A DNA stretch of 64,000 bases from Zizania palustris (lineage: Eukaryota; Streptophyta; Magnoliopsida; Poales; Poaceae). The position numbers and the translations under genes were made by a program. Of this stretch, positions 1-10,716 are shown in pieces. Position 1 is the first letter of the stretch. Each line of letters starts with the position of its first letter. The notes beneath the pieces are model-generated. The model was not told where the DNA came from and ran no database searches. It saw only the letters and a program-made list of their open reading frames with translations. The stretch is taken from the NCBI GenBank assembly GCA_019279435.1, contig JAAALK010000284.1:24110390-24174389 (forward strand), written 5' to 3'.

Positions 1-2460
1 AAATTTATCTTCCTTCTTTACATGATTTTGTGAAAGTCATTTATGCTAAAAAATGTCTCGTCTAAGTATAGTAATAAGATAAGAGAAAAAGAATTGACGA
101 CGGATTTTCGAAATTATGGCACTATCTTATGGGCCATATTTCAAGGGGAGCATTGAATGTTGAGTCCAATTCTTTCGCTTTAATTTATTCAGACTAAGTT
201 TTATTCAAAGATTGCATTAAGACAAATACGTCAAATAAATTAAGAAAAACACAAAATGAAGTAGTAATTTTAAGTTTAATTGCTGTAGTAATTTTGTCTC
301 CTAACCAACGTTGCTGATAAAATTATTATGTTTAAGTTCAATTGATTCTAATTCTGCCCAATGGTGATTTAGAATTAATTGATAAAGTTACTACGACTAA
401 GGTCAATTAAGTTCACACAGACTTGTGTGATTCATTTCCTGTATTGTCTGTGAATGGTTATGATTTATTCATAACATTTATAGATGATCATATGCACGAC
501 ATTTATCTAATTAAAGAGCGATCTGATCATAGCGATCAAATCATTAGATGCTCTGGATAAATTTAAGATGTTTTAAGGCTGAATCTTAAATCAGCATGAT
601 CTAAAGAGTAAGATATGATCGTACTACGGTTAATATACCTCGTATGGCCAATTTCTTGCACCTTTTTGCAAGGTTCTATAGAAAATGACATAATAATCAA
701 GTATTTTATACAGGGTGTAACTCAGCAAAATAGAGTGGCTAAAAAGTGCGCTTGCACCTTAGTGGACATAGTAAGTAATATGGTAAGTTATTCCACTCTA
801 CTGATTAATTTATGGATGGAGGCATTAAAAACCACCATTCATATTCTTAATTGGGTCACTAATAAGTCGGTGCCTAAAACACCATAAGTATTATGTACTG
901 GACGATAACCCTTTTCTAAATTATTCTAGAATATGGGGATGTCGTCCTGCTGAGGCTCTAGTTTTAACCCAAATATTAGTAAGCTAAAGTCCTAAGACAA
1001 TAAGTTGTCATTTTATTGGCTGCAAACATAAGTCTAAGTGATCTCGTTTTCAATATCCTCATAGACATACTAAGTTTGAAGAAACGAGACATACATTTTG
1101 AAGATGATTTAATCAGGTGGAGCACGGTACTTAGAGAAATTAATCTTGAAGAGAAGTGGGTTAGTGAATCCACTCCTATGATTCAAGAGCAATTTTTCAT
1201 TTACCTGTGGTAGTGCTCGTTTGTCCAAACGCTTGAGTTTGGACCTTCGTTAGCGTCATCTATTGTTCATGAGGTTCCTGTTATTTAGGAATCTGCATTT
1301 CTAGATGATGATAATAAAGAAGTAAACGAACAATCCTCTAACTTAGAAAATAATGTGCCAACTCAAATAGAAGCAGATTATATGAGGCATTTTTCTCGCA
1401 TGTCTTATCTAAGGATTCTTTAAGAATCACTGAGGCATATTATGGCTTAGAATTGCATCAGATTGATGTAAAGATGATATTTTCAATAAGTTCTTAAATG
1501 AGAATGTCTATATGACACAAACTAAGTGTTTTGTCATAGAACAAAAGGGAAATTTTAGGATGTTTTATCTAAGTCCAATGGACTTAAATAAGTTTTAAGT
1601 AAGGGCATCTGAAATTTAATTAGACAATTAGAAAAATTTTTGGTTTTAAGAAGAATGAAGAGGACAATTGCATTTATGCTAAGTTTAAGAATTGGGAATT
1701 TATTTTCTTAGTCTAGTATGTGGATGACATTATACTTGCAAGTAGTGATGTCAATCTACTATTAGATACAAAGGCCTGATGCTAACGTATGAAAGATTTT
1801 ATAACCTAGCGATAGCAAGTTATTCAGATTAAGACTTTGCGGGATGTGTGGATACTAAGCAGTCCACATTAAGTTATATATTCACACTCACAAAGGGAGC
1901 AATGTCGTGGAAAAGCTCCAAACAAATTGTGACGACATCTTCTACGATGTATGCCGAGTTTGTAGCATGTTATGAGGCCACCGGACAGGCACTATATTTT
2001 AAGAAATTTATTCCAATTTTAAGACTGGTTGACAACATTGAAAAACCACTTAAGTTATACTGTGACAATGAGTCAACAGTATAGTTTCCTATAACAACAA
2101 GAAGTGTGTTGCTGCCAAACACATCTAAGTTAAGTATTATATTGTTGAGTAGAAAATCCAAGATCAAGCTATAAGTCTAGAGCATATAAGTACCAAGCGA
2201 ATGCTTGCGGATCCACTCACAAAAGGCTTACCTCCCAATGTGTTCAGAGAACACTTAGTCGACATGGGTTTAAGGTAAGCCTACGATCTATGGATTTATA
2301 AGGGTCCAAAATAAGTTGAGAAACCATTTCAAAGTTGAAATATACATTGTAGTTATTGAGTCATATAGTATGTAACTGACTATTGTGATGCAGCATGCTC
2401 TATGCATTGATCTATGATGGGATAGATGTAATGTTAAGTTAAAGAACTGGCTCAAAATCT
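1..2460 (+). pseudogene. Degraded Ty1/copia pol (integrase, RT, RNase H)
   Basis: This is the internal part of an old Ty1/copia retrotransposon that enters the window already inside the element. Integrase-like sequence runs from about 480 to 1210; the best piece, 615-887, resembles the catalytic Glu region and what follows, with an ancestral NGVAERRNR-type motif now altered. RT pieces follow: a QIDVK motif near 1460 and a YVDD box at 1717-1728. RNase H is at 1848-2280, with a TEAEF-like box altered to MYAEF and a closing DPLTKGLP motif. Every domain carries stops and frameshifts, so it is not functional. Domain order (integrase before RT) shows it is copia, not gypsy. It is clearly older than and different from the four copia elements further right. 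Confidence 0.85.
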
Positions 2461-2469
2461 AGGGGAGAA
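2461..2469 (+). other. Polypurine tract of copia remnant
   Basis: The purine run AGGGGAGAA lies directly before the TGTTAG that begins the LTR. This is the position of the plus-strand DNA primer. Confidence 0.75.
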
Positions 2470-2881
2470 TGTTAGTAATTAGCTCTCGGGCAGGAGTGGT
2501 GGACCGAGTCTCTCTCCTCCCTAGAAACTCGGACTCAGCCTAACAGACCCCCTGGTCTTTAGGCACCTTGACCGGGGGTGCCCCAACCGAATCGGTTGAA
2601 GGGCCCCTAACGCACAGCACACTATAAGTAAGGGCGACCGTGCACAGAACATGATGATGTTCATGTGCTAAGTCACCCAAAAACTCTAACCCGATCTATG
2701 TGTGTGTTGGAGCGTCGGGAAGCTTTTTCGACCCTTAGCACTGCCGTCTACAGGACTCTGACGCCACAACGTCATCGCTATGACGTCCTCTTCCTCGACA
2801 AGGAACAGAGGTACACGCCCATACCTAAGTCTCCCTACTAGTCTAGACCCTAGAAGGTCCCTAAGAGATTTTGGGCTAACA
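2470..2881 (+). repeat. 3' LTR of copia remnant
   Basis: The 412-bp segment begins TGTTAG and ends CTAACA, a perfect 6-bp inverted repeat of the TG...CA type. It follows a polypurine tract and the end of RNase H. The matching 5' LTR lies outside the window, so the target duplication (CAAAT would be the right copy) cannot be confirmed. Confidence 0.75.
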
Positions 2882-3775
2882 CAAATAACATCACACATAA
2901 ACAGAAACTGACTGTTTGGATATTGAATCGGTGGGATTCATCATTGTGCATGCTTGTGGGCAAACACATTTTTCAATGCCATAGAACGGAGTGATTTGGG
3001 CAGGAGGGGGAGCAACACAAAGGATTTGTGGGATGGGAATAAGATGGCATGGCGGCGTGCGAAGATTTGGCACTAGTTTCCTTTCCCGGCGCACGAAGAG
3101 AAGCAATCTCCATTTGTTGGCTCGCGCAGGATTTTTGGTAGACAGGAGCTGGAGCTCTGCAAGGCAAATTGGTAATGAGTTGGCTCAGCTCGGCCGAGCC
3201 TCTTCTTTTGTGAGCCGAGCTTAGCGTGCTAAAATACAGGCTTATCTCGTGCTCGGCCGAGACACGAACCAGCTCGACTTGGCTCGCGTTCACCCGACAT
3301 CAAACAAGAACTACAGTCTCCATCCATTCAGTGTTCACTCTCTCTAGAATCTAGTAACACACGGTGCATCAAAGTGGGTGAAAAGGCAGGCGCCCGATGA
3401 TGGCGGTGGCCATTGGCCGACGTGTGGGGGTGTCGGGCACCGAGTTTTGTGGTGGTAGTGGCTAGCATAGGGTGAGTGGCAGCCGATGTCGTGGGCGCCT
3501 AGGGCGGCGGCTGGCACAGGCAAGCAACAATAGGCGTAGTGGGCGCCTAGAGTGACCGCAATTGATGAGCTTAATAGTTAAATTGAGAATGATTTCATTG
3601 TGCTTATGAAGGTACAATATCATAATTTTATGTTAATTTTGATGTATCTTAAAATAAGTATTTTTTAATGTTAATTTTGATATTGCTTGGTATTAAAGTT
3701 AACAATAGAAACTATGTTACCTTTTATGCTCGGATACTTTAAAATGAGTTATATTTTGGGAATTCAAAACAGAAA
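2882..3775. other. Intergenic, no gene recognised
   Basis: I see no coding sequence I can support here. A palindromic GCTCGGCCGAGC stretch lies near 3187-3199, with related GAGCCGAGC and GCTCGGCCGAG pieces to about 3260; this may be a decayed foldback element. Sequence from about 3400 to 3560 is G-rich and repetitive (GGGCGCCTAG twice). After 3560 the DNA turns AT-rich. The short open frames have no recognisable domains. Confidence 0.5.
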
Positions 3776-3894
3776 GGGCCTGTTTGGGAACTTTCAATCC
3801 CGGCCCATTCCCTGGGGATGGGCCGGGATTTTAGTTCAAAATCCCGGCCCATCCCCAGGGAATGGGCCAGGATTGTGGGCTCCCAAACTAGCCC
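3776..3894. mobile_element. Foldback/MITE-like palindrome
   Basis: The ends read GGGCCTGTTTGGGA and the complement of TCCCAAACTAGCCC, an imperfect terminal inverted repeat. Inside, two 37-bp arms (3796-3832 and 3838-3874) are inverted copies with one mismatch, separated by 5 bp. The whole unit can fold into one hairpin. It lies in the 3' flank of the host gene. I could not fix a target duplication, so superfamily is unknown. Confidence 0.6.
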
Positions 3895-4060
3895 AAAAAG
3901 AGAAAAGCGCAAACACATTCTCCCAATCTCCCCTCATTTTCCATAGCCGGGCGTACGTGCACGCACGGAGACACAATTTGGACGTAAATACGTGTAATAA
4001 TCAAATCTACATTCACAAACACGTGGCAATTTTTTATGATATGGCAACCACGTTTTTCCC

Positions 4061-4066
4061 TTTATT
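4061..4066 (-). promoter_or_regulatory. Candidate poly(A) signal
   Basis: AATAAA on the minus strand, about 90 bases past the stop codon of the host gene. The position fits a plant near-upstream element. The call rests on motif and position only. Confidence 0.5.
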
Positions 4067-4154
4067 CTTGCAGCAACAATGTGGAGCACGTTCTGCTGCA
4101 CGCTCGTACGGGCGCAGCGCGCGGTTTCGCCTCGCCGCCGGCCGTTCCGCGCGC

Positions 4155-5211
4155 TCACAGCTTGTTGGTCTTGGCGAGATAGATGACGGCGCCGGACGTG
4201 GCCGCCGGGATGATGACGTCGTCGGAGAACGACTTGAGCCCCGGGACGATCCTCTTGACGAAGAGTGCGCACACGGGGGCGCCGAAGAGGACGACGAGGA
4301 CGTCCATGGCGGCCCTGCCGAAGGTGAAGCTGTCCACTTTGATGATTTGCCCGGTGAGTTTCATGAACTGCTCCTTGGTCAGGTTTTGCCCCTCCTTTGG
4401 GCGAGCGTTCACAATCTGCAACAGTTTTCAGAAGGACATGAAAGCTCTGTTGAGTTGAAGAGGTAGCAGCACAGAAGAAAGCAGATTAAAGAGAGGTTGT
4501 CTCTGACATTGTACTGCTCCTCAAGCTCCTTTTTCGATGGCATCTTGTACTGAATCTGCCCACGTTCCTCGCAATACTGTCTGAAGAAGGAAGAACAACG
4601 GAAACAAATTAATTGTTAGGAAACAAATGTCATTGCATGCGTCATGTCTGAATATCCTACTGTTTTGGTATGGTGCCATGCATCTTCTATATATGAATAT
4701 GATCCTACGGTTTAATTATCCAATGATTCAACCAGATTACCATGCATGTGTAGTACCAAAACTGTATAAAGAGAAATTAAGGTAGATGCTGAGCTTAACC
4801 AAGGGGGAAAGCATACCGACTGTTTGATCGGTAATAATTAAGATTTGGTCAGATCAAATCTTACTGGATGAGCTCGTGAAAGAAATGGTAGAATTCGTCG
4901 AAGCTCGTCACGGTCTTAAAGGTTGTATCGTAGTTTTTTCCCATGAAATTAATGAGGTCAGTAGCATCGTGCTGTCTCGCAGCCTTGTTCCCGTCAGCTG
5001 TCTTGTTTCCTGCCTGGTCTCCCACTATAAAGCAACACACACAAAAAAAAAAAAAGCATCAGTCCTACACTTCGCATTTGAGTTGTTATACAGACACGGG
5101 AAAATTACTAGTTTGCATTTGGCAACGTGTTGCAAACGAAATCTAGCTACGAGAAGTGCACGGAAGCACTAGTGCTCTACCTTGCTTCGCCTTGGCAGCG
5201 ATCTGGCCCAT
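4155..5211 (-). CDS. Four-exon plant gene, 174-aa membrane-anchored-like protein
   Basis: This is the only convincing host gene. Minus-strand exons are 5211-5181, 5024-4865, 4580-4508 and 4415-4155 (stop included). All three introns are GT...AG and the phases join cleanly, giving 174 residues. The protein starts MGQIAAKAKQ. It has a polar N-terminal half with FDEFYHFFHELI, a Lys/Glu-rich middle, an LTKEQFMKLTGQII segment, and hydrophobic stretches near residues 123-135 (MDVLVVLFGAPVC) and 156-168, ending KTNKL. The layout resembles small plant proteins often labelled EF-hand-like calcium-binding proteins, but I see no canonical EF-loop, so that label would be weak. A possible N-myristoylation site (MGQ) is present. 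A membrane location is inferred; function is unknown. The open frame is undamaged and the gene has TATA and poly(A) candidates, so it is probably expressed. Confidence 0.85.
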
Positions 5212-5315
5212 GGATCCTCTTGCCGAGAGAGACGACTGGATATTGTGATCTTGCGATGATCACAAGGAAGAAATGTGTCGTGTTTCTCTGCAGATGAAGC
5301 ACGGGCAGAGCTGTG

Positions 5316-5324
5316 TATATATAT
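5316..5324 (-). promoter_or_regulatory. TATA box of host gene
   Basis: An alternating TATATATA run lies about 105 bases upstream of the ATG at 5211, on the coding (minus) strand. This would place transcription start near 5285-5290 and give a 5' UTR of about 75-80 bases. Inferred from motif and spacing. Confidence 0.55.
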
Positions 5325-5785
5325 CTGTATGTGAGGAGCATCCCTGGTGCTCGTGGTGTGAGGCAAAGGCAACAACATTGCTGCAGGGGGAAGCAAAGTG
5401 CCACACTGACAATGCACACGACGCTAGCTCGGATTCTCTTGTTCAAATCGCAAGCGTTTTGGCTGGAACGAGGCATTCGATTCTGAGGCTTCGATCGAGG
5501 CTTTCGAGCTCCGCAGCTTTGTACTCAAGGCAGGCGTACGTGCATGCAACGCGACGTAACCAAAGAGATGGATATCAAAAGGCGATGTTGGCTCAAGATT
5601 CCTTCTCCAAAATCCACATGGAGTTTTTTCTTTCTTTAATTCTTCTCCTTCTCGGTCTGCACAAGGCAAGAAATGGAAGCCTGCAGGTTGGCACGACACA
5701 AAACAACAGCGACGAGTCGATGAAGGACTTGCCTGATTTCACCATACTCTTTTGTGTATCTGTCCATTTCAGAGAAACATACCAT
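5325..5785. other. Upstream flank of host gene
   Basis: This stretch lies between the TATA box and the CACTA terminus and should hold the upstream promoter of the minus-strand gene. I see no further gene. Open frames across it overlap each other and have no domains. Confidence 0.45.
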
Positions 5786-6630
5786 CACTACTAGAGAAAA
5801 GTGGCATTTCATCCTCCCCTTCTTTTATTATCCATTCCAAATCCAAGTCGGTACCGAAAATCATCTGCATCTGTAAGAAAAGATAGAGCGTCATGGGTAG
5901 CCACAATCAGGACTAATAAAGTACCGATCAGGGTACCCAACCGGTACTAAAATCTTACGTATTAGTACTAGGTGGTATCTCGAACCGGTACTAAATATTT
6001 CTCCTAATGCAACCCATATCCCTAAAAAATCGCATGTTCCTCATTTTTACCTTTGTTCTTTAGTTTTTCTTCCATTTGTGTGACCAGTCCAAGGTTTAGG
6101 GTTTAGCCCTAATTGCTTATCGATGATCCATATCGGGCAACGACATGGCAAGCCTCCCAAGTGATGTCGTCGGACATTGTGCTTCCAACATTAGGCCTGC
6201 CGCCCCCATGGTATGTTCTTTTCCTCATTTTTGGCTATTTTACGATTAATGGAACATTGTGTTATGATCGAGACAATGTTATTTGGCTGATTTGCATTGC
6301 AAATGTTATGTATAGATGTAGTAATCTCTATCAATAATCTTAGTACTGTAATGCACATGCGATTTCCATTTTTGCGTCGGTCGACCAGTACGCACTCACT
6401 CAAATATGCAATATAAATGCTACATCTTTTGTCCCGGTTATGCAATGCATCTTAATTTAATTTATAAATACAAGTGACATAATGCAAATGGATATGTAAT
6501 GTGAATTAGTTCGTCAACTTTTGTACAATGTCAAGTAAAATTGATTTAATAATTGTCTATTTTAGGTGTTGGCTTATGATCCAAAGTGTTGCCTACTCAA
6601 AGTCGGTCATTATCAGAGGTATCACATGGT

Positions 6631-6667
<37 letters not shown>

Positions 6668-7091
6668 CATTTTCTATTTATGAGCTACCAAAATCTTAAT
6701 AAATTGATATAATATTATCTCATTGTTCTAGTTTCTACTTAAAAGCTTCGCCAATCACTATAAAAATCACATGGTGACACTTGAGATATCAACAAGAAAT
6801 AGATGCACCAATATGATTGAGGTGGTCTCTATTTGATGACCGAGTCTTCCTAGTAGAAGTGAACTTTGTAGTACTAGCAATGCGAGCCCCACTATCCCTT
6901 ATGGTTACAATTTTCAATAATTATGGAAAAGATAAAGTCTCACAAACCATAAGAGTAGACTGAAATGATCACATTATATATAGCAAATTACTTATTATAC
7001 ATACATGCCTATTTTGTATATGTACTTACCAGCATTTTTATTATGGCAGATGACACTATTTGATATGCACGGCCAGCTGAGAAGAAGGGAA
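5786..7091 (+). mobile_element. Left part of a second CACTA-like element
   Basis: It begins CACTACTAGAGAAAA, a typical CACTA terminus. About 230 bp of subterminal repeats follow, built on GGTACTAAA/GGTACCG units (for example 5850, 5955, 5985). Next comes a leader, then an exon-like block with ATG at 6145 that reaches a GTATGT donor near 6211, and another exon-like block near 6566-6617 flanked by AG and GT. These look like the start of a transposase-type or captured gene. No matching right end (TAGTAGTG) is visible. Reversed-looking GGTACTAAT units near 31960-32010 may be its right side, cut off by element C. Confidence 0.5.
6634..6665. repeat. (AT)n microsatellite
   Basis: Uninterrupted alternating AT for about 32 bases, in the AT-rich interior of the CACTA-like element. 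Confidence 0.95.
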
Positions 7092-7549
7092 CGCTACCAC
7101 AAAAACGGTATTTAGTGACGGGCAAAAGACATGCGTCAGTAATACACTTTTATTGATGGGTTGATTCACACGCGTCAGTAATATTGTATTATTAGTGACA
7201 GGTCGTGGTATGACCCGTCACTATAGATGAGGCTGGCGGGGGCACCCACGTTAGTGACTGGTCATACAGTAACCCGTTACTAAAGGTACCACATTAGTGA
7301 CGGTTGGTAGTACCACATGTCACTAATGAGTGTTGCCCGAAACCCTAAGGCTACCTTTAGTGACGTGTTATATTTATACTCATCACTGATGACTCCCGCT
7401 TATAAATAGGTAGGGTAGGAAGTGAGTCGTCACACTTTCATTTCGCGCAACCCTAACTTACTCTAGCCGCCGTCGTCGCCTTTGTCGCTCCGTCGCCCAT
7501 GCCCTTCATCCTCATTCTCGTAAGTTTGTCTATGCTTACTATTAAATCT
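7092..7549 (+). repeat. CACTA left subterminal repeats and leader
   Basis: Many direct and inverted copies of a TTAGTGACGGG/CCCGTCACTAA unit lie between 7110 and 7390. They are followed by TATAAATA near 7402 and a leader with CGCAACCCTAAC near 7448. A GTAAGT donor-like site is at 7519. The same TATA-plus-leader block occurs twice to the right of element A. The junction with the cut LTR of A is near 7550. Confidence 0.7.
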
Positions 7550-7905
7550 CATTTATTTCTAAATTAATTTTTGGATGATCCATGTTTTTATTTAGTTGAT
7601 TAGTATTTTATTTTTAGACCGTAGTCTGAATATTCTATTAATATATTTAGGCATTTTGCTTTCGGTATTAAATATTTCTAGTACCAAATTTATTTACTGC
7701 AGTATTTCTATTTAGTTTATCTTTAATATCGTTTTAATTAGGACACCAGTTATTTGTAGTCTTGCCAACTTTAATTCCAGTAATTTGCTTTGCAAATAAT
7801 ATTTGCCTGGTTAAGTTTGTTTGGGTGTTGGGATTAGATCATAGTTTAGCAAGAAATTTTTAGGCGCCCATTCACCCCCCTCTGATCGCTACTTTCGGTC
7901 CTACA
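7550..7905 (+). repeat. 5' LTR of element A, 5'-truncated
   Basis: These 356 bases match 27887-28248, the end of the 3' LTR of A, at well over 90% by eye, both ending TCCTACA. The 5' part (about 1.3 kb by comparison with the 3' LTR) is absent and is replaced by CACTA leader sequence. Confidence 0.85.
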
Positions 7906-7907
7906 AG

Positions 7908-7919
7908 TGGTATCAGAGC
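7908..7919 (+). other. Primer-binding site of element A
   Basis: TGGTATCAGAGC begins 2 bases after the LTR end. It is complementary to the 3' end of initiator-Met tRNA, the usual copia primer. Confidence 0.9.
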
Positions 7920-7970
7920 AAGGTTAGGGTTTTCTAATATCTTAACCAATTCTAAACCTAGGTAGTGACC

Positions 7971-10716
7971 ATGACGTCTCCTGGCAAAATCCCGTCCCTA
8001 GAGGCTTTTGGCTACACTTATTGGAAGACTCGCATGCGAGCATACCTTATGAGCCAGAGCTCGGACATATGGGAGATTTGTGTTCATCCTACTTTCACCA
8101 TAAGGACTATTGCTGCGGATACTACTGCAGATGTAGTTGCACAACATCAAAATAATAGTAAAGCGGTGAACATTTTATTTTCTAGTCTAGGTCCTAGTGA
8201 GTTTGAGCGTGTTAGCCATCTCACCACTGCCCAAGAGATCTAGGCTACCCTCCAGGCACACCATGAGGGGACAGCTCAGGTCAAGGCTAGGCTATATCAG
8301 ACCTACCAGCGTGAGTATGAAAATTTCTCACAGAAGCCGGCTGAGACTGTTGAGGCTTTGTTTGGTCGTTTTCAATTAATCATTAACAAGCTTCGCGTTA
8401 ACAAGGCCGAGGGTGATCAGCTGGTCACGGATCATGAATAGGCGCTTAAGGTACTCCATACCTTGGACCCTACGATCTGGGAGATCAAGGTCTCTTCTAT
8501 TGTTGAGAGCACGTCTTATGATACCTTGACCGTCGCAGAGCTTTTTAGTAAGCTCAAGGCCTCAGAGGTCGATATCCAGTTGAGATCAACTCTCACTGGT
8601 TTTGGATCAAAGACTCTGGCACTTGCGACACCATCTACTTATCCTAATGCCATGAGTTGTACTGCTTTTTCCTTGATGTCTATCTCCCAGGAACAACTTG
8701 ATACTCTAGGAGATGATGATATGTGCTTGTTTAACAACCGGGTGCGACGTGTCTATGATAAGAGAATGTTTAAGAGACACAACACAAAATCCGGATGCTT
8801 TGAGTGTGGTGATACAGGTCATTTCATTGCCGATTGCCCCAAGCGGAAGAATTACAAGAAGGGAACCAGCGGCAACTCCTACGACTCCAACAAGTACGAC
8901 AACTCTACAAAGGGCAAGCCCAAGACAAGATTCTTTCTAAAGGCTTTGAAGGACTACAGGCGTGAGAACAAGAAGCGAGACAAGGCCTTCTACGCTGATA
9001 TGGAGAAAAGCTACTCCAAGAGATCCTCGTCTTCCTCCTCATCTTCGAGCTCAAGTGATGAAGAGATCGTGATCAGGAAGGGGAAGGACATGGATGATCT
9101 GGCAGGCCTCTGTTTCATGGCCTTTGGGGACAAGCCGAAGAGACACTCACGTGATAGCCGAAGACCCCACAAGAGCTTCTGCTGAATGGCTCTTGGGGAG
9201 AAGAAAGAAAATGACTCCTCCAACAACTCCGACGACGACGACGATGAGAAGGTATCATACTATGAACAAGAAGTTGTTAATTTATTAGAACAGAACCGTC
9301 AGGAGTTGAAGTATAGGGAGAAACTACTTAGAGGGGCTAAGAAGAGGATAGATGAGCTTGAGAGTGAGCTTGCCACAACAAATGGCAAGATTGAGAGTCT
9401 GTCTTCTTCCCCTTGCGTGGGTGATAGTGGTGAGTGCCCTAACTGTGAGGTGTTGTTGTGTGACCTGACGATTCTTAAGTCCGGGTACACAGAGAGAGTA
9501 GATGAGAGAGACGCATTGGCCACTGAGCTTGAGAGCACTCAGTAGGAGCTAAAAGATGCTCATGCCACTGTCGTTGCACCTTGTGTAGACTGCCCATCCC
9601 ATTTAGCTAGTATAGCTGAGCTGAGAGCCAAGAGTGATGAGCAGTTGAGTGAGTTAGCTGGAGTGAGAGCTGAGTTGGAGCAGACTAAGCTAGAGATCGA
9701 GACCTTATCAATTCCACCCACTGTTTGTGAGAACTGTTTGTCCATTAGAATCGAGTTGATCAAGCTAAAAGCTGAGAAGTCTGTCGAAGTTGATAAAGAG
9801 TGTGAGATCTGCTTGTCTTAGGTGGAGGTGTTAGCTTCATTGAGAGAGGATCTAGCTGATGTTCAGAACGAGAACTTTTACCTCCGTCAGATCCTGAGTT
9901 GGATTAGTGCCAGAGAGCCATAGCTCGGCATGATGATCCAGCAGTTCAAGAGACAGGATGGGTTTGGGGTAGGTTACACCTATACCAAGGCTGATTTTGA
10001 GAGTGCCATTAGCCGAGCAGTGGAGTGGAGTAAGATGACTCCCGAACAGAGATATCGCAAGACCTACTCCACTGAGTCCTTTAAGGATAGTCAGCCCAAG
10101 GATGGAGTGATCCAAGAACAACCTAAAGCTCCACCTAAGAAGCAGATCTGGATTCCAAAGCCAAAACTCTCCACACTTTTCTTGATTCTTTACCTGGACC
10201 CTCTCACACAAAAGATGCTACACCCAACACCACCAAGCCTAAGATTCCCAAGCCTCAACCACATCCTAAGAAGCCTACCTATAACTGTGAGTTTTGTCAG
10301 AGAGACGGGCATCTTGAGGAGTTTTGCTTCAGGAGGAAGAGGGTTGAGCGAGGAGAGAGAGCTCGAGGTGGGCAGGAGCAGTTCTACCAGCAGGGTGATA
10401 GATAGAGAGTCCCTCGATGTAGAGAGAGGCTAGAGGTTAGGTCACATCGTGTAGGTGGTGGTAGAGGAGACGTTTTTTATGATCGTGCTCCGGAGGGTGG
10501 TTTCCGTTCCGACAGAGTTCCAGATCGTTTGGATACGGTTTTGGACCTCGTGGTCGTGATTTTACGCAGAACAGAGGACCGCGCTTTGAGCCGCATTTTG
10601 GTCCCGACTCATATGATTCCTTCTACTTTCCTACTTACGACCAAATGGCTCGACACTGGTTTAGTACTTTTGCTAGACCTAGTGGTCGACCATTTGCTCC
10701 CACTTATGACCATTGA
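7971..10716 (+). pseudogene. gag: gag of element A (broken)
   Basis: The start ATG at 7971 aligns with the gag starts of B and D (MTSPGK). In order: a capsid-like N-terminal domain, a CCHC zinc knuckle (CFECGDTGHFIADC, about 8797-8838), a Ser run followed by DEE (about 9020-9065), a long Glu/Lys coiled-coil region, and a second CCHC knuckle near 10285-10325. Breaks include TAG at 8241 (from TGG), TAG at 8439 (from CAG), TGA at 9183, TAG at 9543, TAG at 9819 (also in B) and TAG near 9920. A frameshift lies near 10170 relative to B. The family's closing TGA is at 10714-10716, just before the pol frame takes over. Confidence 0.85.

Noticed and set aside
2686..3293. Minus-strand open frames of 70-106 codons
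   Set aside because: They cross the end of an LTR and unrelated flank, with no domain or splice support.
3687..4466. Plus-strand open frame of 259 codons
   Set aside because: It overlaps the hairpin and the last exon of the minus-strand gene and has no domain. The minus-strand exon model has splice sites and a coherent protein.
7908..7919. TGGTATCAGAGC as part of a tRNA gene
   Set aside because: No cloverleaf surrounds it at any of the five sites. Position next to LTR ends shows primer-binding sites.
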